8,604 bases of DNA, taken from the NCBI GenBank assembly GCA_946479895.1, contig CAMLHT010000166.1, positions 1 through 8,604 on the forward strand, given 5' to 3'. The notes under the pieces are model-generated. The model was not told the origin of the DNA and did no database searches. It saw only the letters and a list, made by a program, of their open reading frames with translations. Below are positions 1 to 6,955 of this stretch, one piece after another. The translations under genes were made by a program, and so were the position numbers. The DNA comes from an uncultured Gemmatimonadota bacterium (GTDB lineage Bacteria > Gemmatimonadota > Gemmatimonadetes > Gemmatimonadales > Gemmatimonadaceae). Position 1 is the first letter of the stretch, and the number at the start of each line of letters is the position of its first letter.

Positions 1-584
1 TTGAACACGTCGGCGAACTCGCAGCCGACCGCGCCGGCGCCGATGATCGCCATCGTCTTCGGCGCCTTCTCGAGCGTCAGTGCCTCGTCGGACGAGAGGA
101 CCGTGGTCCTGTTCAGCTCGAGGCCGATCTGCGGCAGGCCCTTCACGCGGGAGCCGGTGCAGATGACGACGCCCTTCTTCGCGTCGTGCTTCTCTTCCTT
201 TCCGTCGGCGGTCTTCACCGTCACGGTGTTCTTGCCGGTCAGCTTTCCGGTGCCCTTGATGTACGTGACCTTGTTCTTCTTCATCAGGAACTCGACGCCC
301 TTCGAGTTCTGCGCGCTCACCGCGCGCGAGCGCTTCATCGCGACGGAGTAGTCGTACTTCACGTCGCCGACGCTGACGCCGAAGTCGGCCGCGTGCTTGA
401 CCTTCGTCGCGATCGACGCCGATTCGAGGAGCGCCTTGGCGGGAATGCAGCCCCACAGCACGCAGGTGCCGCCGAGGCCTTCGCGCTCGATGATCGCGAC
501 GTTGAGGCCGAGCTGGGCGGAACGGATCGCGCCCACATAGCCGGCGGGGCCGCCGCCGATGAAGATCACGTCAAAAGAAGCCAT
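1..584 (-). CDS. lpdA: Dihydrolipoyl dehydrogenase (E3), N-terminal part, cut by window edge
   Basis: E3 is the FAD-dependent enzyme that reoxidises the dihydrolipoyl arm of 2-oxoacid dehydrogenase complexes and passes the electrons to NAD+. The 194 visible residues begin MASFDVIFIGGGPAG, an FAD-binding Rossmann fold with GGGPAG at residues 10-15. The redox disulfide motif GGTCVLWGCIPAKA follows, with Cys41 and Cys46 in the correct CxxxxC spacing. ICTGSR at about residues 148-153 ends the FAD half, and IIGAGAVGCEF (GAGAVG at 182-187) opens the NAD domain. Family members are about 460-480 residues, so roughly 280 are missing to the left. The redox loop reads VLW where the common form is LNV. 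No clear Shine-Dalgarno precedes the ATG at 584. It lies downstream of the other pdh genes and is probably the E3 of that complex, although it is separated from pdhC by two acyltransferase genes. Confidence 0.95.
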   Translation of the reverse strand, partial: MASFDVIFIGGGPAGYVGAIRSAQLGLNVAIIEREGLGGTCVLWGCIPAKALLESASIATKVKHAADFGVSVGDVKYDYSVAMKRSRAVSAQNSKGVEFLMKKNKVTYIKGTGKLTGKNTVTVKTADGKEEKHDAKKGVVICTGSRVKGLPQIGLELNRTTVLSSDEALTLEKAPKTMAIIGAGAVGCEFADVF

Positions 585-701
585 TTCGAAGAAACGGGAC
601 GAGGTCGGTATCGCGCCGCGTCCGGCCCGGCCGGGCGGCAGTGCTGTGGAGAATAACCACATCGTCCGTCCGGGGGAGGGCCGTCCGGGGGCGCCGCGGC
701 C

Positions 702-2135
702 TCAGAACTGGAAATAGATGAACGGCGAGCGCTGCATCGGCACGAACAGGTAGAGAATCACCAGCCAGGCCGTGACGAGAAACGCGATCCCGCCCGCGCC
801 CCGCGGCATCATCCGGAGCATGTAGCCGTGATTGAGCGCGTGCGCCCGGACGCCAGCTTCGCGTGCCCCCACCAGGGATCGGCCCGCTGCGTGCGCTGCG
901 ATGACCAACGGAAGCAGCATCCAGAACGGGGGGAAGAACCACTCGATCCCGCCCGTGGCAGGGCCGAACAGGCGCGCGAAGATCGTCACGGCAACTTCGA
1001 GGGTCTGGGCGCGAAACAGGATCCAGCCCCCACACACGAACGCAAACGTCGCGGCCCACGCCAGGATCGTCGTCGCGACACGTGTGGGCCGCGTTCCCCG
1101 CATTTCCCGCCACCGCTTGTGCACCGCCAGACCGACGCCGTGATAGAGGCCCCAGAGCACGAAGTTCCAGCTCGCGCCATGCCAGAGACCACCGAGCAAC
1201 ATCGCGAGCACGAGGTTCACATACGTGCGCCGAGGCCCTTTCCGATTGCCGCCGAGCGGGATGTAGAGGTAGTCCCGCAACCAGGATGAGAGCGTTATGT
1301 GCCAACGCCGCCAGAACTCGGTGATCGACTTCGACAGGTACGGCAGGTCGAAGTTTTCCGGGAGATCGAAGCCGATCATGCGCGCGACGCCGATCGCGAT
1401 GTCGGTGTACCCCGAGAAATCGCAGTAGATCTGGATGGCGTATGCGACCACCGCCGTGGCCAGCGTGCCCCGCGAGTAGAGCTGCGGGCTCTGGAACACC
1501 ACGTCGACGAAGACGGCGAGGCGGTCGGCCACCAACAGCTTCTTGGTGAGGCCGAGCAGAACGACCGGGACCGCCCCGCTGACGCGGCGCCACGACCAGC
1601 GCAGGGTGCGTCCCATCTGCGGCATGAAGATCGACGCCCGTACGATTGGACCGGCCACGAGCTCGGGAAAGAATGACACGAACATCGTGTAGTCGCGCAG
1701 GCTGCGGCTGGCGGGAATGACGCCGCGGTACACGTCGATGGTATAGCTCATGGTCTTGAACGTGAAGAACGAGATTCCCACCGGTAACGCGACGACCAAC
1801 GGGGCGGCCGCGCGTCCGAGCAGGGCGGCCACGTTGTCGATCAGGAAGCTGGTGTACTTGAAGTAGACGAGCACCCCGAGGTTCACCGCGAGGCTCAGCA
1901 CCAGCCATTGCCGCCGTGCGACAGGATCGGCGCTGTCCTCCATGCGGAGCGCGCACCAGTAGTCGACGACGCTCGGCACGAGCAGCACGACGATGAACCA
2001 CGGCGTCCCGGCCGCGTAAAAGACGAGGTTGGCGACGAGGAGGAACGCGTGCCGCGAGCCGATGTTGGGCAGCAGACTCAGGCCGAGCAGGACGGCGACG
2101 AGAAACGGGGGAAACCAAACGGAGATGAACGACAT
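702..2135 (-). CDS. MBOAT family O-acyltransferase (AlgI-like)
   Basis: This is a 477-residue polytopic membrane protein of the membrane-bound O-acyltransferase family, the type that moves an acyl (usually acetyl) group from CoA across the membrane towards a polysaccharide. AlgI-type hallmarks are visible: FFPELVAGPIVR at about residues 155-166, CDFSGYTDIAIGVARMIGF at about 238-256, FWRRWHITLSSWLRDYLYIPLGG at about 274-296, and LGGLWHGASWNF at about 314-325, where His319 is the expected catalytic histidine. Several long hydrophobic segments alternate with basic loops, and the length is normal for AlgI. The ATG at 2135 was chosen because it gives a hydrophobic N-terminus (MSFISVWFPPFLVAVLLG) and starts 2 bp after the stop of the SGNH gene, so translation is probably coupled. 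The open frame continues upstream but there overlaps the SGNH gene and reads as Arg/Pro-rich shadow sequence. The acceptor (exopolysaccharide, wall polymer or other) cannot be told from sequence. Confidence 0.93.
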   Translation of the reverse strand: MSFISVWFPPFLVAVLLGLSLLPNIGSRHAFLLVANLVFYAAGTPWFIVVLLVPSVVDYWCALRMEDSADPVARRQWLVLSLAVNLGVLVYFKYTSFLIDNVAALLGRAAAPLVVALPVGISFFTFKTMSYTIDVYRGVIPASRSLRDYTMFVSFFPELVAGPIVRASIFMPQMGRTLRWSWRRVSGAVPVVLLGLTKKLLVADRLAVFVDVVFQSPQLYSRGTLATAVVAYAIQIYCDFSGYTDIAIGVARMIGFDLPENFDLPYLSKSITEFWRRWHITLSSWLRDYLYIPLGGNRKGPRRTYVNLVLAMLLGGLWHGASWNFVLWGLYHGVGLAVHKRWREMRGTRPTRVATTILAWAATFAFVCGGWILFRAQTLEVAVTIFARLFGPATGGIEWFFPPFWMLLPLVIAAHAAGRSLVGAREAGVRAHALNHGYMLRMMPRGAGGIAFLVTAWLVILYLFVPMQRSPFIYFQF

Positions 2136-2137
2136 GC

Positions 2138-3190
2138 TCAGCGCCCCGTGACGCTCAGGCGCGACCACAGCACGCGTCCGACCACGTCGTGGCCGGCTGC
2201 ATTGAGGTGCCCATTGCCGAGGGGGGCAATGCCGGCGCCATGGCCGACGCGGCCGCGGCGTCGCGCGTCGATCATCGAGGCGCGCGTCGAGGCGCAGTCC
2301 ACCCCGAAGCGCTGGCACGCGCCGAGCATGAGCGCCTCGCTCGTTTCCGGCGTCGAATCGCCGCGGAGGCCGGTCTCGGCCAGGTAAACGAGCGTGACCC
2401 GTGGACCAAAGGCGCGGCCAAGCGCGTGCACGACCGCCTCGGGTGTGCGCGCGTACTCGGCCGAATCCGGGGGAGTCTCCATCGTCGCGACTTCAGGCAT
2501 CGGCGGGGGGGTCGCGACGCCCCCGCGTCCGGCGGCGGCGCGACGGGCGCTTCGCCCCTGGATCACCATCCACCGGTGCCGGGCGAGCATCATCAGCACC
2601 GACGCCCGCGTGGGCCGCGAGTAGCCGGGGCGTACTGGTTCACCCACCAGGCGCACGGAGTCCGGCCTCGGCACGCGAATGCGCGGACTTGCGAAGAGCA
2701 GGGCGTTACGGTCAAAGTCGTTGGAGGAAAGCACGACGTAAACGCGCAACGGGTTCCAGCGGCGCATGACCTCTCCGGCGACGTACAGGTACTGCGCCGG
2801 CGACGCGCCCGACCATCCGTACTGACGCACGTTGAGCGGCAGGCCAGCCTCGCGCGCAAGCTCCTCGAGGCGCGCCCCCATCGTGTGGCGATCCGCCACC
2901 TGTTCGGCCAGCACGTACGAGTCGCCAATCACCACCGCCGTCGGGCCGTCGGCAAGGGAAGCATGACTCGTGAGTCGTGCCCCGTGCACGGAATAATGGC
3001 TGATCGCGAACCCCTCATCGATCTGGCGCCGCTCGATGATGTCGCTCGCGAAGCTGTCGGCAGCCGCGTCGGCGCGTGGCGCGGCACCGGGGCTGGCGAC
3101 GACGCGCACCGCGAGCTCGAGCACGGCGAGCGCGCCGATCACGCCGGCGGCGATCCGGACGAGGGGGTTGATCCAGCGGAGGAACTGCAA
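2138..3190 (-). CDS. SGNH/GDSL hydrolase-like protein, membrane-anchored partner of the MBOAT
   Basis: This protein of about 350 residues has an N-terminal hydrophobic anchor at about residues 10-32, then a small low-complexity linker and an SGNH-hydrolase-like domain. Block I is VVIGDSY with Ser91, block II is YGWSGASPAQY (Gly125, Gly128), block III is LSSNDFDRN (Asn157), and block V is LGNGHLNAAGH (His328). In this fold block V normally carries an Asp before the His; here that position is Asn326. Proteins of this type next to an AlgI-like MBOAT (AlgJ/AlgX or PatB style) transfer acetyl groups to polysaccharide outside the membrane, so an extracytoplasmic O-acetyltransferase is the best guess and an esterase is the alternative. 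The start is uncertain. The codon used here is TTG at 3188-3190 with no clear ribosome-binding site. The same frame stays open for about 30 codons upstream without ATG or GTG, and its nearer half has GC-rich third positions. Confidence 0.8.
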   Translation of the reverse strand: MQFLRWINPLVRIAAGVIGALAVLELAVRVVASPGAAPRADAAADSFASDIIERRQIDEGFAISHYSVHGARLTSHASLADGPTAVVIGDSYVLAEQVADRHTMGARLEELAREAGLPLNVRQYGWSGASPAQYLYVAGEVMRRWNPLRVYVVLSSNDFDRNALLFASPRIRVPRPDSVRLVGEPVRPGYSRPTRASVLMMLARHRWMVIQGRSARRAAAGRGGVATPPPMPEVATMETPPDSAEYARTPEAVVHALGRAFGPRVTLVYLAETGLRGDSTPETSEALMLGACQRFGVDCASTRASMIDARRRGRVGHGAGIAPLGNGHLNAAGHDVVGRVLWSRLSVTGR

Positions 3191-3240
3191 CGGGGACGCG
3201 GTCCGGGTGGGGGCCAGGAATTCGTCCGCGTCGACGTCAT

Positions 3241-3478
3241 GAAGACGACTGAAGGCCCCTTCGTGTCACGGTCGCCGGCTGTGCTTTTCCAGCCACTGCC
3301 GGGCAGGATCACGCGCCGGATACGTCACTCGTTCACCATCGCGCGCCCCCTCTTGGCGATCGGTTTCGTAGACCCGCCGCATCGTGGTGCCCTGGTCAGC
3401 GCGCGAACGAGGTGGGAACGGCGGCGTCACCGAGCGTGACGAGGATCACGCCACTCCCACCTCAGCTCTTCCGTTCTA
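3241..3478. other. Intergenic region between pdhC and the SGNH gene
   Basis: No gene is supported here. On the minus strand it is the 3' flank of pdhC and must hold any leader or promoter for the SGNH/MBOAT pair. Its only clear structure is the nested inverted repeat at 3409-3463, listed separately. A GAAGGGG stretch (complement of about 3251-3257) lies 10-11 bases before an ATG at 3238-3240, which looks like a ribosome-binding site. That ATG is out of frame with the SGNH gene. I could not identify a convincing -35/-10 pair. Confidence 0.5.
3409..3463. repeat. Nested inverted repeat just downstream of the pdhC stop
   Basis: Perfect 9-base arms GAGGTGGGA (3409-3417) and TCCCACCTC (3455-3463) enclose 37 bases. 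Two mutually exclusive inner hairpins fit inside: GTCAC/GTGAC (3426-3430 with 3436-3440) and GCGTGA/TCACGC (3434-3439 with 3446-3451). The structure starts 15 bases past the pdhC stop codon in the direction of transcription. No T-tract follows the outer stem on the minus strand, so it is not a canonical intrinsic terminator. It may be an mRNA 3'-end stabiliser, a Rho-independent signal of atypical form, or a dispersed repeat. Confidence 0.6.
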
Positions 3479-4762
3479 TCAGAACACCAGCATGAGCGGG
3501 TTCTCGATCATCCGCCGCAGGGTGCGAAGGAACTCCGCCCCGACCGCGCCATCCACCGCGCGATGGTCGCAGCTCATCGTCACGCGCAGCTTCTTCTTCA
3601 CCACGAACTCGCCGTTCACGACCTCGACCTTGTCCTCGGCGGTGCCGATCGCGAGGATCGCGACCTCCGGCGGATTGATGATCGCCGTGAACTGGTCGAT
3701 GCCGAACATCCCGAGGTTGGAGACGGAGAAGGTCGACCCCGTGTACTCCTCGGGACTCAGCTTCCGCTCCCGGGCCTTCTTCGCGAGCGATTTCGACTCC
3801 GCCGAAATCTCGCTCATGGACTTCTGGTCGGCGTCGAAGACGACGGGCACGATCAGGCCGTCGTTGGTCGCCACCGCCATGCCGAGGTGCACGCGATTGT
3901 GCAGCCGGATCCTGTCCCCCAGCCAGTGCGCGTTGACCTCGGGGTGCTGCGCCAGCGCCGTGGCCGTCGCCTTCAGGATGATGTCGTTGACCGACACCTT
4001 GAACTCGTCGCCCATCTCGGCCATCGCCGCGCGCATCTCGGTGACGCGCGAGAGGTCGAACTCCGACGTCAGGTAGAAGGTGGGGATCGGGCCGATGGAC
4101 TCGGAGAGCCGGCGGGCGATCGTCTTGCGGATCTGGGTCAGCGGCTGGTCCTGGAAATCCCCTTCGCGCGGCGGGCGCGCCGGCTTCGCGGCGGGAGCGG
4201 CGGCACCGGCCTTCGCTCCGCCACTCGCCATCGCGCCTTCGACGTCGCGCCGGATGATCCGGCCACCGGGACCTGACCCCGTGACTCCCGAGAGCTCGAG
4301 GCCACTCTCACGCGCCATGCGGCGGGCGAGAGGGGAGGAGCGCACCGGGCCCGTGGGAGTGGGGGTGGGAGTGGGAGTCGCCGCAGGCGACGCCTGCTTC
4401 GGGGCTGCAGGGGCAGCGGCGGGAGCGGGCTTTTCGGTTGGGGGCTCGGTGGCAGGCTGGGCCGGCTTCGCCGGCGCACTCCCACTCCCACCCCCACTCG
4501 CCACCAGGGCATCGATGTTCTCGTCCGCCGCGGCGATGACGCCCACGAGCGATCCCACCGGCTTCGATTCGCCTTCCTGCACGAGAATCTTGCGGAGCAC
4601 GCCGTCGCCACGCGCGACGAGCTCCATGATGGCCTTGTCGGTCTCGACTTCGGCGAGCGATTCGCCCGACTTCACGGCGTCGCCTTCCTTCTTGTTCCAC
4701 TTCGCGATGCGCCCTTCTTCCATCGTGGGCGACAGCGCCTCCATGAACACCTTGGTGGCCAT
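3479..4762 (-). CDS. pdhC: Pyruvate dehydrogenase complex E2, dihydrolipoyl acetyltransferase
   Basis: E2 is the structural core of the pyruvate dehydrogenase complex and transfers the acetyl group from lipoyl-lysine to CoA. The 427 residues show one lipoyl domain (about 1-80, ETDKA with lipoyl-Lys43), a flexible Gly/Ser/Pro/Ala linker (about 88-138), a peripheral subunit-binding domain (about 140-177, SSPLARRMARESG to GPGGRIIRRDV), a second short linker, and the catalytic domain (about 203-427). The active site HRAVDG is at 400-405, with His400 and Asp404. A single lipoyl domain and this length are typical for bacteria with an alpha/beta E1. The ATG at 4762 lies 3 bases after the pdhB stop, so the two are surely cotranscribed. 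The first linker contains the same short DNA repeat twice in opposite orientations (see repeats). A branched-chain or acetoin E2 is possible in principle, but the adjacent lipA and E1 genes favour pyruvate. Confidence 0.95.
   Translation of the reverse strand: MATKVFMEALSPTMEEGRIAKWNKKEGDAVKSGESLAEVETDKAIMELVARGDGVLRKILVQEGESKPVGSLVGVIAAADENIDALVASGGGSGSAPAKPAQPATEPPTEKPAPAAAPAAPKQASPAATPTPTPTPTGPVRSSPLARRMARESGLELSGVTGSGPGGRIIRRDVEGAMASGGAKAGAAAPAAKPARPPREGDFQDQPLTQIRKTIARRLSESIGPIPTFYLTSEFDLSRVTEMRAAMAEMGDEFKVSVNDIILKATATALAQHPEVNAHWLGDRIRLHNRVHLGMAVATNDGLIVPVVFDADQKSMSEISAESKSLAKKARERKLSPEEYTGSTFSVSNLGMFGIDQFTAIINPPEVAILAIGTAEDKVEVVNGEFVVKKKLRVTMSCDHRAVDGAVGAEFLRTLRRMIENPLMLVF
4358..4378 (+). 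repeat. 21-bp inverted repeat, copy A (inside pdhC linker)
   Basis: The plus strand reads AGTGGGGGTGGGAGTGGGAG followed by T, and its exact reverse complement occurs at 4478-4498. In pdhC this copy is read from the minus strand as Thr-Pro repeats (TPTPTPTPTG, about residues 129-138). With the preceding GTGGG it forms a four-tract G-quadruplex motif at 4355-4375 on the non-coding strand (tracts 4355-4357, 4361-4365, 4367-4369, 4373-4375). Confidence 0.85.
4478..4498 (-). repeat. 21-bp inverted repeat, copy B (inside pdhC linker)
   Basis: This is the exact reverse complement of 4358-4378, separated from it by 99 bases. Read in the pdhC frame it encodes the Ser-Gly stretch SGGGSGS at about residues 89-95, directly after the lipoyl domain. 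The same DNA sequence therefore provides two chemically different linkers, depending on orientation. Confidence 0.85.
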
Positions 4763-4765
4763 TGA

Positions 4766-5752
4766 TCAGTCCAGGTACATGACTTTGCGCACCGCGGCGA
4801 TGGTCTTCGCCGCGTCGGGCTTGGCAGCCCGCTCGAGATTCTTCGCGTAGGGCATCGGGACGTCGGCCTGGTGCACCCGTACCACGGGGGCATCCAATGC
4901 ATCGAAGCACTCGCGCTGGATGTAGTCCACCACCTGCGCGCCGATGCCCGCGAGCTCCCAGCCTTCCTCCAGCACGACGGCGCGGTTGGTCTTCTCCACC
5001 GACGCCTTGATCGCCTCGACGTCCATCGGGCGCACGGTGCGGAGGTCAACCACGTCCACGTGGATGCCGTCCTTCGCCAGCTGGTCGGCCACCGTCATCG
5101 CCACGAGCGCCATCTTGCCGTTCGTGATGATCGAGCAGTCCTTCCCTTCGCGCTTCAGGTCGGCCTTGCCGATCGGGATGAGGTATTCCTCGTCCGGGAC
5201 TTCGCCCTTGGTGTTGTAGAGCATCTCGCCCTCGAGGACGAGCACCGGGTTGTCGTCGCGGATGGCGCTCTTGAGCAGGCCCTTGGCGTCGTACGGCGTG
5301 CCCGGCGTCACGACCTTCACACCCGGCATGTGGGCGAGCCACGACTCGAACGCCTGCGAGTGCTGCGCCGAGAGCTGGAGCGCGGCGCCGTTGGGGCCGC
5401 GGAAGACCATCGGGCAGTTGTACTGGCCGCCCGACATGTAGAGCATCTTCGATGCGGCGTTGATGATCTGGTCGAGCGCCAGGACGGCGAAGTTCCAGGT
5501 CATGAACTCGATGACCGGCCGGAGGCCGACCATCGCCGCGCCGACGCCGACGCCGGCGAATCCGAGCTCGGTGATGGGCGTGTCCACCACGCGCATCTCG
5601 CCGAACTCCTGGAGCAGGCCCTTGGAAACCTTGTACGCGCCCTGGTAGACCGCGACTTCCTCGCCCATGAGGAAGACACGGTCGTCGCGGTGCATCTCCT
5701 CGCGGAGCGCGGCGTTGAGGGCGTCCCTGTATGTGATGACTGGCATATTCAT
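4766..5752 (-). CDS. pdhB: Pyruvate dehydrogenase E1 component, beta subunit
   Basis: This is the beta subunit of the thiamine-diphosphate-dependent E1, which with E1 alpha decarboxylates pyruvate and acetylates the lipoyl arm of E2. The 328 residues match the usual length. Visible motifs are MGEEVAVYQGAYKVSKGL (about 29-46), VDTPITELGFAGVGVG (about 56-71, with Glu62 the expected cofactor-activating glutamate), FMTWNFA (83-89), and LQLSAQHSQAFE (about 126-137, His131). The C-terminal transketolase-like domain includes VVDLRTVRPMD and VVLEEGWELAGIG. Two starts are possible: ATG at 5752 (MNMPVITYRDAL) or ATG at 5746 (MPVITYRDAL). The first has AGGA nine bases upstream, inside the arm of the palindromic repeat that fills the gap to pdhA. 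The stop lies 3 bases before the pdhC start. Confidence 0.95.
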   Translation of the reverse strand: MNMPVITYRDALNAALREEMHRDDRVFLMGEEVAVYQGAYKVSKGLLQEFGEMRVVDTPITELGFAGVGVGAAMVGLRPVIEFMTWNFAVLALDQIINAASKMLYMSGGQYNCPMVFRGPNGAALQLSAQHSQAFESWLAHMPGVKVVTPGTPYDAKGLLKSAIRDDNPVLVLEGEMLYNTKGEVPDEEYLIPIGKADLKREGKDCSIITNGKMALVAMTVADQLAKDGIHVDVVDLRTVRPMDVEAIKASVEKTNRAVVLEEGWELAGIGAQVVDYIQRECFDALDAPVVRVHQADVPMPYAKNLERAAKPDAAKTIAAVRKVMYLD

Positions 5753-5757
5753 CTCGC

Positions 5758-5830
5758 GTCATCCTGAGCGTAGCGAGGGATCCGCTTGTGACTGCAAAGG
5801 AGCAGATCCCTCGCTGGCGCTCAGGATGAC
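5758..5830. repeat. Palindromic intergenic repeat between pdhA and pdhB
   Basis: An imperfect inverted repeat: left arm 5758-5782 and right arm 5805-5830, each starting GTCATCCTGAGCG when read inward from its own end and continuing to GCGAGGGATC. The arms differ only by T versus CC in the middle, and the loop is 22 bases. It occupies 73 of the 81 bases between the pdhA stop and the pdhB start. Related in sequence and layout to the element at 6879-6948. It resembles REP/MITE-like dispersed repeats of environmental bacteria; the class is inferred. Confidence 0.9.
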
Positions 5831-5833
5831 AGC

Positions 5834-6868
<1,035 letters not shown>

Positions 6869-6878
6869 GTTTCGATCT

Positions 6879-6948
6879 GTCTTCCCGGGCGCAGCAAGGG
6901 ACCTGCTTTTCGGAGCAAGAGCAGGTCCCTCGCTACGCCCGGGATGAC
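6879..6948. repeat. Palindromic intergenic repeat between lipA and pdhA
   Basis: Inverted repeat with 29-base arms at 6879-6907 and 6920-6948, 26 of 29 positions matching, and a 12-base loop. Arm sequence begins GTCWTCCCGGGCG and ends AGGGACCTGCT. It occupies 70 of the 87 bases between the lipA stop and the pdhA start. It shares the pattern GTCATCC-x-GAGC/GGGC-GTAGCGAGGGA with the repeat at 5758-5830, so both belong to one family with diverged interiors. Confidence 0.9.
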
Positions 6949-6955
6949 AAGAGGG

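Noticed and set aside
571..2118. A 515-codon minus-strand open frame overlapping the MBOAT gene
   Set aside because: It is another frame of the same strand, Arg/Pro-rich and without motifs, while the MBOAT frame has clear family signatures.
2189..3439. A 416-codon plus-strand open frame opposite the SGNH gene
   Set aside because: Composition is Arg/Gly/His-rich shadow sequence, and the minus-strand SGNH frame explains the region.
5758..5830. Intrinsic terminator between pdhA and pdhB
   Set aside because: The hairpin is strong but no T-tract follows on the minus strand, and E1 alpha and E1 beta must be made together. A dispersed repeat fits better.
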